Part shown: in pieces, positions 12,060 to 22,300 of the stretch
Position numbering within the stretch: the stretch's first letter is position 1
Layout: the number at the start of each line of letters is the position of its first letter
DNA from: Liriodendron chinense
Taxonomy: Eukaryota > Streptophyta > Magnoliopsida > Magnoliales > Magnoliaceae
Direction: 5' to 3'
Length of the DNA: 64,000 bases
NCBI GenBank assembly: GCA_003013855.2
Contig: ML058337.1
Coordinates: 6,758,001 to 6,822,000 of the forward strand
The notes under the pieces: model-generated
Told to the model about the DNA's origin: nothing
The model's database searches: none
The model's input: the letters and a program-made list of their open reading frames with translations, nothing else
Made by a program: the position numbers and the translations under genes

Positions 12060-12860
12060 TCCAACCTGGATTGCTACCCTCTTGTACAATTTCATGGTCC
12101 GAAGACCTTAAACTACGTCGGGATCAAGATCCCGAGGGACTTTTAATAAAAAACCGGCATCGGTCTTCGTCAAGATCTGATGACTCCGGACATTTTCCAA
12201 AAAAAAAAAATGCTTTTTCTGTTTTATACAGTTTCGGGTCCGAAGACCTTAAACTACGTCGGGATCAACGTCCCGAGAGATTTTTAATAAAAACCCGCAT
12301 CGATCCCAGCCTTTCAGGCCAAGATCTGATGATCTGGATCATTTCGAAAAATTTTAAAAAAAAAATGTGTTTGCCCCCTCTTGTACATGTTTTGGGTCTG
12401 AAGACCTTAAACTACGTCGGGATCAATACCCCGAGGGATTTTAATAAAAACCAGCATCGATCCCAGCCGTTCAGGCCAAGATCTGATGACCAGGATCATT
12501 TCGAAAAAAAATCACAAAAAAGAATGTATTTTCAGCATGTACAGATTTTGGTCCGAAGACCTTAAACTACACTGGGATTAATTTCTCGGGGGACCTTTTC
12601 CTGCTTTCAACTAAAAAACCGGCATCGGCCTCGACCGTTGGGATCAAGGTTTGATAACCCGGATCATTTCTAAAAATACCAAAAAAGATTTTAAGCTTTC
12701 CACAAAAACCAGCATCAATCTCGATCATTCGAGCTGAAATCTGGAACTTTTTCAAAAAAAAAACACAAAAAAATGATTCACCAAAAATTTCAACTGCACA
12801 AATTCATCCCCAGTGGTCCGAAGACCTAAAACTACACTGGGATTAACTTCTCGGGGGCTC
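12060..12860. repeat. Tandem array of about 140-160-bp units, five copies
   Basis: Units begin with ggtccgaagaccttaaacta or a close variant at about 12096, 12236, 12394, 12550 and 12815. Each continues with a cgggatcaa...cccgaggga segment, a ttttaataaaaacc segment and a aagatctgatga segment. A partial copy lies at 12640-12760. The array is non-coding and sits in the tail of Tat-1 upstream of the polypurine tract. Confidence 0.85.
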
Positions 12861-13379
12861 TCTTTCCTAACCTGTTCCAGACATGGCTGACACTTGATCG
12901 TATGGGTGTCTGAAATCTTTTAAACAGGTGAAGGGCTGAGGCGGGCAAAACTCCGCAATCCTGTTCGTGTTGAACGCACCATGATAGACAACCTTGAGTT
13001 GGAAGTCGCTGTTGAATCTGACGGATATTCCCTGTTCCTAAAACTCATGAAGGGGATTAAGGCTGTTGGGAGGTGGAGCGCACCCTCACGGAATTGTGAG
13101 CAACGTAAGGCCCCAAACTGGATTGACTAAGGGAAATGTGAGGATGTAGCTCATTTTGTGGCCGAAGGAGTCCGTTGGACGATACGTGGTCTATGTGCAT
13201 TGCACATGAGGAACAGGCAACTTTGTGGGTGTGTTGACTGAAAACCCTCAAAATCTCCTCATCCGAAGATGTAAAACCACGTCACTTAACTGTGTGAGAC
13301 TCGTCTTGCTCGCTGACGTAAAATGGATCGGGTGCCTTACCAGCAGTAGAAGCTGGAAGTGGATGAAAATTCCACACTT
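12861..13379. other. Unique-looking Tat-1 tail sequence
   Basis: This lies between two tandem arrays and holds no convincing ORF, RNA gene or repeat. It is presumed untranslated tail of Tat-1. Confidence 0.4.
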
Positions 13380-13610
13380 TTTCCTACATTTCAGAAAAAT
13401 CACAAAATACAAAAACATTGCAAAATCACCTCTTCAAAAATCACAAAAATATTTCCCTTACTTTCAAACAAAATGTTATCAAAAATCACAAAAAATATGT
13501 CCCTTGCTTTCAAATCAAATACTTGCAAAAATCACAAAAAATATTTCCCTTGCCTTCAAATCAAATATTTGCAAAAATCATAAAAAAAAAAATTTGTTTT
13601 CAATAACCGA
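13380..13610. repeat. Tandem array of about 45-bp A-rich units
   Basis: Around five units share the pattern caaaaatcacaaaaaatatt followed by tcccttgctttcaaat. They occupy 13390-13600 and the best copies differ at a few positions only. Several frames stay open across it simply because the unit length is a multiple of three. Confidence 0.8.
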
Positions 13611-15035
13611 TCTCTATCCTGACCACTCAGATAAAAATTCGGATCACATATTCAGAAAAATCACAAAGATTGTCAGTATCCCCAGCACTACACTTCAGGA
13701 GTCTTGAACTCCACTCTCTTCACAATTTGGGATGACGGATCCAATCACCCGCAAATTGGAATCTTGACCAAAACGAGCAACCAAATACCATCTCAATCAC
13801 ACGCATGCCCAGAAGAACATCTTGAAGTCAGATAGCATCCTCGTACATTCTCATTCGCAAAGAAACAGCATCTTGGGACGATGGACCTGATCGATCACGG
13901 GTCGGGATCTTGACCAACCCGCTGACCAAACACCCTTACAAAAAAGAAAAAACCCCAGGGGAGCACAACCCCGCAAGCAATAAGCTCAAAATTCTCTGCA
14001 TCTCCAGCAAAAGCAAAATCATCAAACTGAAAGAGAATGAGCCAAGCCATGCATTCATCATGCATCTCCATGCATCAGCATCCATCGCATCAATCATCAT
14101 GTTTACCTGCTTTCAAAATAAAAGTCGGTTAGCCAAAGACCCCACAGGCATCCCTAGTGGAGGCACGTGCAGACCCGATTTTCATTTCAAAAGACAAAAA
14201 ATATTTCTATTTGCAAATAAAAACCCCACGGAGTATCACTCCCCAGAGTGGGTATCTTTTCAAAAACCCAAAAATATTTTCTCAGTAGATTGTTCTGCCT
14301 CCAACACACCAGGAGATCTTCCATATCTCTGGGTAGGAGCCGACGCAAAAATCAAATAAGATCCGATGTCTCGCGATTTCCCCGGAGACCATCGGATCCA
14401 ATGCACTCAAAGTACGGTCGAACTGAACTCCAGTGTCAGTGCGGTCGTACCACATGCCAAGATACGAAAAGATGAAAAGCCAAAAGGCTCGGTCACAGAA
14501 ACCATTTGAATAGGTGGAAACGATGAATTGTAACCCAAGTATCAAAATCAGCAGATTGGGTGGAAAGAGTTCACCGGCATATACCTAGGCGTGGATGCCT
14601 GAAGTACCTTGACTGAGTCCAAGTCGGCGTAGTAGAATCCCGTAAGACTATCGGACGTAGGGCGTCTAACCACTTTGACAGTCAAGCGAAACAAGTACTC
14701 CTGGAGTGATCTGGGAAAACATCAAACATCGCAATCAGTCTCAGGGTCAGCATCCTCGTAAGACTACGGACGCAGAGGCTCTGCTGTACCTTTCCGATGT
14801 TAGTACCGATCGGGAATGGAAGGGTTGCGATTGGGTACCCAGGTTGCAGCAAACTGCAGGGACAATCGCAAAGTTTTCTCCAAACTTCCGCGGTATGTGC
14901 GAGTGATCGATCTCCAAACGATCAACTGGCACAGATGCAAAGGCAAGCAAAGATTTCAGAACATGATCCATGAATGACCGGGTCAGAAGTGGGGTGTCCA
15001 CTCGCTTTGGCATTCGGTTGCACACAACCTCTACC
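13611..15035. other. Remaining Tat-1 tail before the polypurine tract
   Basis: About 1.4 kb of non-coding tail. A phrase like cctcgtaagactacggacg near 14755 resembles cccgtaagactatcggacg near 14638, so there is weak internal repetition. I see no gene here. Confidence 0.45.
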
Positions 15036-15048
15036 AAAGAGGGGCATC
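15036..15048 (+). promoter_or_regulatory. Tat-1 polypurine tract
   Basis: The tract aaagagggg (15036-15044) is followed by catc and then the LTR starting TGTAGACACCCC. Its position directly before the LTR is that of the plus-strand priming site for reverse transcription. Confidence 0.85.
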
Positions 15049-15269
15049 TGTAGACACCCCACCTTCGGCTACACTGTTGGTAGAGATAGCTGGATGAATG
15101 GAGGACCGTACCCCCAAATCCCAAGTCCAAACTCAGCCAAACTCACCCTTGTAAGCCCCATTCCACAGCCCAGTTCAAGCCTGAACCCAGTCAACCCAGT
15201 CCTAAACATCAGCCTGAAAAACCCCCCCATAAGAAAAGCCAGTCAAAAAATCCCAAAAAAGTCAAACTC

Positions 15270-15425
15270 ACTGAGTCAACCCACTGAGTCAACCCGCTGA
15301 GTTAACCCGCTGAGTCAACCCGCTGAGTCAACTCGTCGAGTTAAAACACCGAGTCAACCCGTCGAGTCAAATCACCGAGTCAACCCGCTGAGTCAACTCA
15401 CTGAGTCGACCCAGCGAGTCAAACA
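15270..15425. repeat. Short GAGTCAACCCG-type tandem repeats in the Tat-1 LTR
   Basis: Roughly ten tandem, slightly varied copies of a 10-12-base phrase (cgagtcaacc / tgagtcaact) lie in U3 upstream of the TATA box. They contain TGAGTCA, which matches the recognition core of bZIP factors such as GCN4/Opaque2 types. A regulatory role is inference only. Confidence 0.75.
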
Positions 15426-15534
15426 GCAGCCCCGAGGGTGCGATCGTACCTCGCTGGAAATCGAGGAACGGCCGTACGGGCGGCCCATAGCAGGCCGCCC
15501 AAAATTATTTACGTAAACTACCACTCCTCGCTGC

Positions 15535-15542
15535 TATAAATA
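15535..15542 (+). promoter_or_regulatory. TATA box of the Tat-1 LTR
   Basis: TATAAATA sits inside the LTR and is followed by a C/T-rich stretch (tacccccctcccc). It would set the start of the genomic RNA about 30 bases downstream. Confidence 0.75.
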
Positions 15543-15850
15543 CCCCCCTCCCCTTCTCATTTCAGCATCCCTTCAAGTCCAGCCAGTCCGGGTGCGGTCC
15601 GAGTCCTCCTTCACCCCCTAGCCCATTTTCCCACCAAGGAGAGCCCGAGTGAGGAGAGCCTAGCCCTGGTCCAGCCTAGCCTGACCACTGGTCCAAGCCT
15701 CCCAAGCCATCCAAGTCTTGATCCAGCCACTCGAAGCCAATCCTTGCGACACCTCCGTCCACCCAGCTACTCTTTTCCAGCATCATCTCATTTGCATCTA
15801 GCATAAGTGCAACATTTACTTTTCTTCCAACCCCCCTGCTTCACTGCAAG

Positions 15851-16270
15851 CACCTTGATTCTTTAAGCACACTGCATATGTCTTAAATTAAGCACCTGTC
15901 AGTTCGAGCGTATGCTCTGGGCTTGCCCGTTGTTGGAACCTGCCCATCAGAAACTCTTATTGTTCAGACCTGCATTCACGCTTCACCATAAAACACCTTG
16001 ATCATTCAAGCACACTGCATACGTCTTACATTAAGCACCTGTCAGTTCGAGCGTACGCTCTGGGCTTGCCCGTTGTTGGAACCTGCCCATCAAAAACTCT
16101 TACTGTTCAGACCTGCATTCATGCTTCACCATAAGACACTTTGATCATTCAAACACACTGCATACGTCTTACATTAAGCACCTGTCAGTTCGAGCGTACG
16201 CTCTGGGCTTGCCCGTTGTTGGAACCTGCCCATCAGAAACTCTTACTGTTCAGACCCGCATTCATGCATC
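15851..16270. repeat. Three tandem 143-bp copies inside the Tat-1 LTR
   Basis: Copies start at 15851, 15994 and 16137 with caccttgat or a close variant. They share a long block around gcacctgtcagttcgagcg and are nearly identical. Because they lie downstream of the TATA box they would be in the transcribed R-U5 part. Confidence 0.92.
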
Positions 16271-16724
16271 ATGTCATCCATGAGAATATACGAGGATTAA
16301 ACTAGACTTTCAAGTATTTGATCGATTCTGTGAAGTAGAGACCGTACTTCGGTACGGGCAGTGCGTGGGGTGCTTAACCTCTTCCCACCCTGTAACCGTG
16401 ATCCCTTATCTTGAATCTCTGGCCGCAGATCAAAAGGAGTCATTTTAGAGGAAGGAATCTTCGGATCCCCTCCTCTAACGTTTCTACGGGGTCTAGCCGA
16501 CTGTAGATTCGAAGTAATTGGCTAGTGGCGACTCTGATCTTATATAAACTCATTTAAACACATCCAGCTTAACACGACCACCAAACAAAGCCCTCGAGAA
16601 CGAGGCAAGCCAGTGGCACAAACGGCGATTTCGCAGTCACGCATCCTCCTCTCCTTCTTTTTCCGAAAGGGGAAGGGACGAGAACGTCGTCGTGTGGGGA
16701 GCGCGGAAACGGCGAGGGTCCACA

Positions 16725-17953
16725 CATGGAATCCAAATCAATAGATTATACAAATTAATCCCTTGCAAAACATGTAAGATCATAGCTTTAATCTTCCTAA
16801 GTATCTTGTCACTAGATCAAAGTAGAATCAAAGCTAGAACTTCATTCAAACTTAAATTAATGAATCATTCACATTAAATCAGATTTAAACAAAATAGATG
16901 TGAACTTCAATTGATTATTTCTAATTAAAAATCCAATATTCCAACTTATAGAGAACTCAAAGCATTCATTGTATCCGAAAATCACGATGAATCTAAGGTT
17001 TTCACATATCAAAACCCCATAAACCAATCTGATCAGTCTTAGAAACTCATAAGTATCCCATATAACTATAATCATAAGAGATCTTTAGAGTTATCTAAAA
17101 TTATCAACTTTATTCAAACCAAATTAATGAATTATTCATCATTAAAATTAAAATTTGAATCAAATGAACTAGAACATCATAAATAAACTAGAAGGTTCAC
17201 CTTTTAGCTCTAGCTAAGAGATTAATTAGACATAGCTAAGGAAAAAAAAAACCTAAGAAATTAGAACTAGAAAAGAAGAAAAACTAAGAAGAATGAGGAG
17301 ATGAAGCCTCCACGCCTTGAATTTCTCTCTCTCCTCTCTCTCTCTCTCTCTACGTTCCAGGATGCCTTGGAAGCTTAGGGAGCACCTCTTTATATAAAAA
17401 AAAATCCGCCACTGACCTTCAATTTGCGTATGAAATTGCGCACTGACTTCGTTTGTCAGCCAGTCAATAGTGAGTGCCGGCCGGTCGACAACCCTCGGGT
17501 AATTGGTATAACAGAAATTCAAAGGGATTTGGGTCCTATCGACAGGTTGACCCATGCTCGTCGGCCGGCCGAAATCCACTTTTTATGTCCAACAATTCCA
17601 ACCTTCAAAACAACAAATTTTGAGGTTAATTCAGTCGGTCGACATGTGTCATCGGCCAGCTGAACTTGGGTGTCGACCGGCTGATAGACCAGTCGACATG
17701 CTGAAATTTGTTATTTTCTTCTGAAATTGGATTTTCGATTTCAGTCTTTTGTGGCTCTTTTCTTGAACTCTTTGGATTATTGTAGCTAGGGTCTCTTAGG
17801 CCCTTTAAGTTATCCTTTTTACCATTAAATTCATAATATCTCTCTCTTCTACCAACAAGCACAGATACATTCACAAGTTCGTTACTTTAAGCACATAATA
17901 CATGTACCTATGTTATGAATTTGGGGATTAATTGCATAATTCGGAGCTCAACA
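16725..17953 (-). mobile_element. Old Athila-type LTR remnant, interrupted by Tat-1
   Basis: This resembles the intact Athila LTR at 43314-44980 in layout and in patches. It has a tagctctagctaagag segment (17205-17220), a minus-strand TATATAAAG box near 17390, a downstream array of ccggccggtcgac-type palindromic motifs (17470-17700), and an end in gagctcaaca at 17953. Its left part is missing because Tat-1 ends abruptly at 16724, as expected if Tat-1 inserted into this LTR. A (CT)n tract lies at 17325-17352. It is clearly older than the 43-kb copy. Whether it is a solo LTR or part of a longer remnant cannot be decided here. Confidence 0.7.
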
Positions 17954-18109
17954 AGTGGCCCATCACCCCACGATATCTCCTGATTCAATCGCTGCCTCAA
18001 CGTCTCAAAGACATGAGTAGTATATGGCTCGTGAGGAATGCAATTCGGGGCTAGAAATATTATTTCTTTCTCCTCTTTGACAATTTAGGTCTTCCCATTG
18101 TCGCCCAAA
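17954..18109. other. Short unassigned spacer
   Basis: This lies between the old Athila-type LTR and an unrecognised minus-strand ORF. I see nothing specific in it. Confidence 0.4.
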
Positions 18110-18559
18110 TCACAGTCTAGGAGGATCTCTGGATCGATGGGTCAACCAAGACTCGACACCGTAAAGAATGCTGGACTCTCCAACGTCCAACTGTGCAATA
18201 CCCGAAAGTGCCTGATGATGCATAAAATTCTTAAGAACTACAATTATTTGATCTTGATAAGGGTTACGTATGTTGAACTGCTTCTCGATAACCTTCATCG
18301 TCGACCAAATTATCTTCATCTTGGTGGCATTGGATCTGCGTTTGCCATCTGTGAATTCCTTCCGACGATCCTGCCAGACGGTGCGAGAATGTTTTAAGGT
18401 CTGGACTGGGGAACTTTCGGCCCTTGGTTGTGGAGGAGTTGCAGGAAGTTGAGATGAGGTGCTTGAAGTACCAGCCTGAACATGTGTACGCAGGCGTGCA
18501 CGTAGCCTATCCCATCTATCCCAGACATCTTCACTATCTTGGGATGGAGGCTCAACCAA
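18110..18559 (-). CDS. Unrecognised ORF, possibly a gene or transposon fragment
   Basis: A minus-strand frame of about 149 codons is open without an ATG at its start (the first possible start is TTG), so it may be an exon or a remnant. The sequence has a charged, Ser/Pro-rich first half and a second half with VWQDRRKEFTDGKRR and NFMHHQALSGIAQLD. It does not resemble simple low-complexity translation. I do not recognise the family. It flanks the Mutator-like element insertion and might belong to an older transposon or a broken host gene. Confidence 0.35.
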   Translation of the reverse strand: MVEPPSQDSEDVWDRWDRLRARLRTHVQAGTSSTSSQLPATPPQPRAESSPVQTLKHSRTVWQDRRKEFTDGKRRSNATKMKIIWSTMKVIEKQFNIRNPYQDQIIVVLKNFMHHQALSGIAQLDVGESSILYGVESWLTHRSRDPPRL

Positions 18560-18678
18560 AGTATGATTTTTATAGATAGTGAGAAGGATGTTCTGGGGAA
18601 ATGCGTTGATATGATCAGTGAAATTTTTTATCTCCGGTGGTTGATGACGAAACCATTGAGATCCAGATAAACAAGGAC

Positions 18679-18687
18679 CTGTTGAGT
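18679..18687. repeat. 9-bp target duplication, left copy (Mutator-like element)
   Basis: CTGTTGAGT here is repeated exactly at 28996-29004. Nine-base duplications are typical of Mutator-like elements. Confidence 0.85.
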
Positions 18688-18749
18688 GGAAGCGGATTGC
18701 GTACTGAGTAACTCCGCACGCTAGCGTGCAGAGTAAACTCTATGGGGCC

Positions 18750-19329
18750 TGTTATGGGTAATTTCTCATAACTGACCCGAGGACAAAAGACCTCGGAATC
18801 CTACAGTAAGTCGAAGGTCTGCACTGATGACTTCACCCCTTTCAAGGTCAGATCAGAGAAGACCTAATCTGCCGAGCATACGAGAGCCGAACTCATCCCT
18901 TCCTAATGCTGCCTACAGATGATAGCGCATCCCCTCAAGATCGGAACCATCCGAAAGATCAGAACGGTCCGAGATTCTCGCCCAGATTTCCGGAGAAAAG
19001 GCAAGATATGTGCCGTGATCTCAGCTCAATAACTCTATGATCAATGCCTATAAATAATCAGACTAACTCCAACGAGAGGTAGGCTCTAATCTCTAGAACG
19101 AGTCATCTTACAATTATCAAAGGTGATCACTGATTTAGGCATCGGAGGGCTCACGGCTGGATCCCAGCCACCCCCCTTTACCATTTTCTGTGGTGTTTGG
19201 CAGAACCTAACGGAAGTCGTCGATCCAAACATCTCTGCCGATTCATCCGAAGGATTTCTCTTCCGACGATCTGTTCCTACATATACAAATTCCATCCCCT
19301 CGTCTGCTGACCAGAAAACGGTATCAACA
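18750..19329 (+). repeat. 5' LTR of Tat-2
   Basis: This 580-bp LTR starts TGTTATGGG and ends TATCAACA. A TATAAATA box lies at 19049-19056. Apart from two C/T differences it is identical to the right LTR. Confidence 0.95.
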
Positions 19330-19331
19330 GA

Positions 19332-19350
19332 TTGGCGCCGTCTGTGGGAA
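19332..19350 (+). promoter_or_regulatory. Tat-2 primer-binding site
   Basis: The sequence ttggcgccgtctgtgggaa lies two bases after the 5' LTR. This is the form usually seen in plant Tat/RIRE2-type elements, where a tRNA 3' end primes minus-strand synthesis. I do not assign the tRNA. Confidence 0.85.
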
Positions 19351-19398
19351 CGACGACAAAAGTCTTTTCTTTACAGAATCCTTCGTTCTAAACAACCA

Positions 19399-22300
19399 AT
19401 GGCCGGTGGGAGAGGCAATAGGAAGGGGAAAGCCCCGGTGAACGACGAGCTCTCCTACGAGCATCATTCCGAAAGTGAAGCACCTGTTCGTAATACTCCA
19501 ATGCTCCACCTCGGCAGCTCGTCACACCGCCTCAATCTTCTGAGTGGACGGCAGAGGTCCCGAAACCGTGGGACCAGACTGTCCACATTAGAAGAACGGG
19601 TGGGAGGCGTCGCCGAGCAGTTTGGTGGGGTAGATAGACGCTTCGAGCGCGTGGACGGGAAATTAGACGAAATTACAGCCTTGCTGAACAGTCTAGTCCG
19701 ACCCGCACCTAACCTCGAAACCAACCCCGAATCTGGACTACCTCAGCAAAGTTCTCATCCACCACGCTCACACTCAAGCCGTCCACAACACGACGAGAAT
19801 GAAGTCGTGAGCCGAGCCTCCGCCTCGAGAGTTCGAGCGGCCACGGAACTTCCTTCTAATGATCTAAGGCACAGAATAGAAGAAAGAAGATCCGCCCGAG
19901 CTAGTCAAGATCAAGGGCGGATGGACGATAATATTACTCCCCTCGAAGCCGAACTAAAAGAGCTTCGGGAGAGGATCGGTGATATCCAGCGAGCACAACT
20001 TGCCCGAGTACCGACGGCAGCAGATGTCCTGGTAGACTCATCTGAGTCCCCGTACACTGATGAGATCCGCAACGAACCTCTCCCGAAAAGCTTCAAAATA
20101 CCCCAGCTCAAGCAATATTCCGGGATAGGGGACCCGGCTGAGCACCTTGAAAACTTCAAGGTCCGAATGGAGCTCCATGGGGTTAACGGCCATATTATGT
20201 GTAAAGCTTTCCCGTTGTCTTTGACTGGCTCGGCCTGGACGTGGTTTCGCAATTTAAAACCGAAGTCCATCCCTTCTTTCACCGAGCTGAGCAGAGCATT
20301 CGCAACTCAGTTCATCGGGAGCACTGACCCGAGGAAGCATTCGACGCACCTCGCTGCAGTCAAACAGAAAGACAACGAATCATTGAAAGATTACCTCTCA
20401 CGATTCAACGCTGAAGCGGTTCAAGTGGAGAACCTATCCCAAGATGTACTGCTACACACAATGATAGGAGGGTTGCGGGATGAGAAGTTCCTCTGGTCAG
20501 TAGGGGAACAGCCCCCTCAATCAGTTGCTGAATTCCTCGATCGAGCTGCGAAACACATAAACGCAGAAGAGCTGGTGAACGCTCAGGGGTCGTCTCATAA
20601 GAGGAAAGAACGCAAGGAAGAAAGTAGCAATAAACGACATCGTCCAGACCGCCGATCCCCGAACTCAAACGCTAATCCACGCGGAGCCAAAACTTCGATT
20701 CCAAAATTTGAGAAATTTACTCCGCTCAAGACAACCATCGAGCAAATATTCTTAGCCGAGAAGAACAAACAGGCGTTCGGACGACCAGCGAAGATAAAAA
20801 CCGACCCCGACAGAAGGTCAAAATCCAAATACTGTCTATACCATAAAGATCATGGTCATAACACAGTGGATTGTTTTGACCTGAAGCGACAAATAGAAAC
20901 GCTGATCCGGCAAGGATTCTTAAAAGAATACATCGCCCAACGTCCCGATAACGATAGAACTTCAGGTCGGGAAGAAAGAGGAGAGCCGGTCGACAATAAC
21001 CCTATGGAAGAAATCCATGTGATCTTCGGAGGGCCTACCACTGGAGATTCTGGCAACGCCCGTAAATCCTATGCTCGTCAGGCACGGACATCCGAGCCAG
21101 CTTGGCAGGTGAATTTAACCAGCAGACCCACAAAAATTCCTAAGGTCGCTCAACGCATGATATCTTTCTCCGAGGAAGACGCCAGAGGAATTATACACCC
21201 GCACGACGACTCTCTGGTAGTATCGATGGTAGTCGCAAATAAGAAGCTCCACAGAATGATGGTGGATACAGGGAGTTCGGTCGACATAATATACGCTTCG
21301 GCATTTGACAGAATGAAGATTGATCGATCTAGATTAAGACCGGTCAAAACAGCCCTAACCGGATTCACAGGAGATTGTATCATGCCTGAAGGAGAAATAA
21401 CTCTACCGGTCACCGCAGGAGATGAGCCAAACCAGAAAATGATCATGGTCGATTTTTTGGTCGTCAACACTCCCTCGGCATACAACGCGATCGTCGGCCG
21501 ACCCATCTTACGAGCTCTAAAGGCTGGCATCTCCATCTATCACTTGGCCATGAAGTTCGAAACTGAAGATGGAATCGGTGTGATCCGAGGAGACCAGCAA
21601 GAAGCTCGTCGGTGTTATGAGCTGACCCTGCGCGGAAAAGGCAAAAACCCGATATCCGCCATCTCACATGCAGCCCCCCTGGATCCCAGGGAAGAAACAA
21701 AAGAACGTGGATCACCAGCTGAAGATTTGATAGAGGTCCCTTTGTCAGAAAAGGACCCGAGCTTGGTCGTCAAAATCGGGTCTCAACTGAATGACGATAT
21801 CCAAACGAAGATGATCGCTTTTCTGAAAGAGAATGCCGACGCCTTTGCATGGTCCCATCAGGACATGCCCGGTATAAATCCCGAGATAATGGTCCACCGA
21901 CTAAACGTGGACCCGTCCGTCAAGCCGGTTCGTCAGAAAAGACGAGCCTTCAACACAGAAAGATATGCCGCAATTGAGGAAGAGGTAAAGAAATTGCGTC
22001 AAGCAGGTTTCATTCAAGAAGTCCGCTATCCCGATTGGCTCGCCAATGTCGTCCTCGTCAAAAAAGCCAACGGGAAGTGGAGGGTTTGCATCGACTACAC
22101 CGACCTCAACAAAGCCTGCCCGAAGGACAGCTTCCCGTTACCAAGAATAGATCAGCTCGTAGATTCGACCTCGGGACACGAGCTTCTCAGCTTCATGGAT
22201 GCGTACTCTGGGTACAATCAAATCCAGATGCATGCCCCCGATAGGCAAAAAACGGCGTTCGTCACCGACCGAGGACTGTATTGCTACAAGGTGATGCCTT

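Larger units (their letters stand above)
1..16724 (+). mobile_element. Tat-1: 3' part of a Tat-lineage Ty3/gypsy LTR retrotransposon
   Basis: The element enters from the left edge of the window inside pol and ends at the TG...CA-bounded 3' LTR (15049-16724). The order is RT, RNase H, a second RNase H, integrase, a long non-coding tail with two genes on the opposite strand, a polypurine tract and the LTR. A second RNase H after the usual one, with no chromodomain, is the established mark of the Tat lineage. At least 16.7 kb is present, so the complete element was very large, as is common for Tat/Ogre-type elements. The 5' LTR, gag and protease lie outside the window. The first five bases after the LTR (catgg) would be one copy of the target duplication, but its partner cannot be seen. 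Pol and both antisense genes carry stops or frame breaks, so this copy is dead. Confidence 0.9.
15049..16724 (+). repeat. 3' LTR of Tat-1
   Basis: The LTR begins TGTAGAC and ends GTCCACA, giving short inverted ends, and is about 1676 bp long. The start is fixed by the adjacent polypurine tract. U3 holds a run of gagtcaacccgctgagtcaa-type short repeats (about 15270-15425) and a GC-rich palindrome (15474-15500). A TATAAATA box lies at 15535-15542. Downstream are three 143-bp tandem copies. The end is set by similarity of the termini, so it could be off by two bases (a second CA follows). Confidence 0.82.

Noticed and set aside
13225..13707. 160-codon frame rich in Lys and Asn
   Set aside because: An artefact of the 45-bp A-rich tandem array, whose unit length keeps frames open.
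19123..19398. Upstream extension of the Tat-2 gag-pol frame
   Set aside because: It begins at GTG inside the LTR and crosses the primer-binding site. The first ATG at 19399 is the sensible start.
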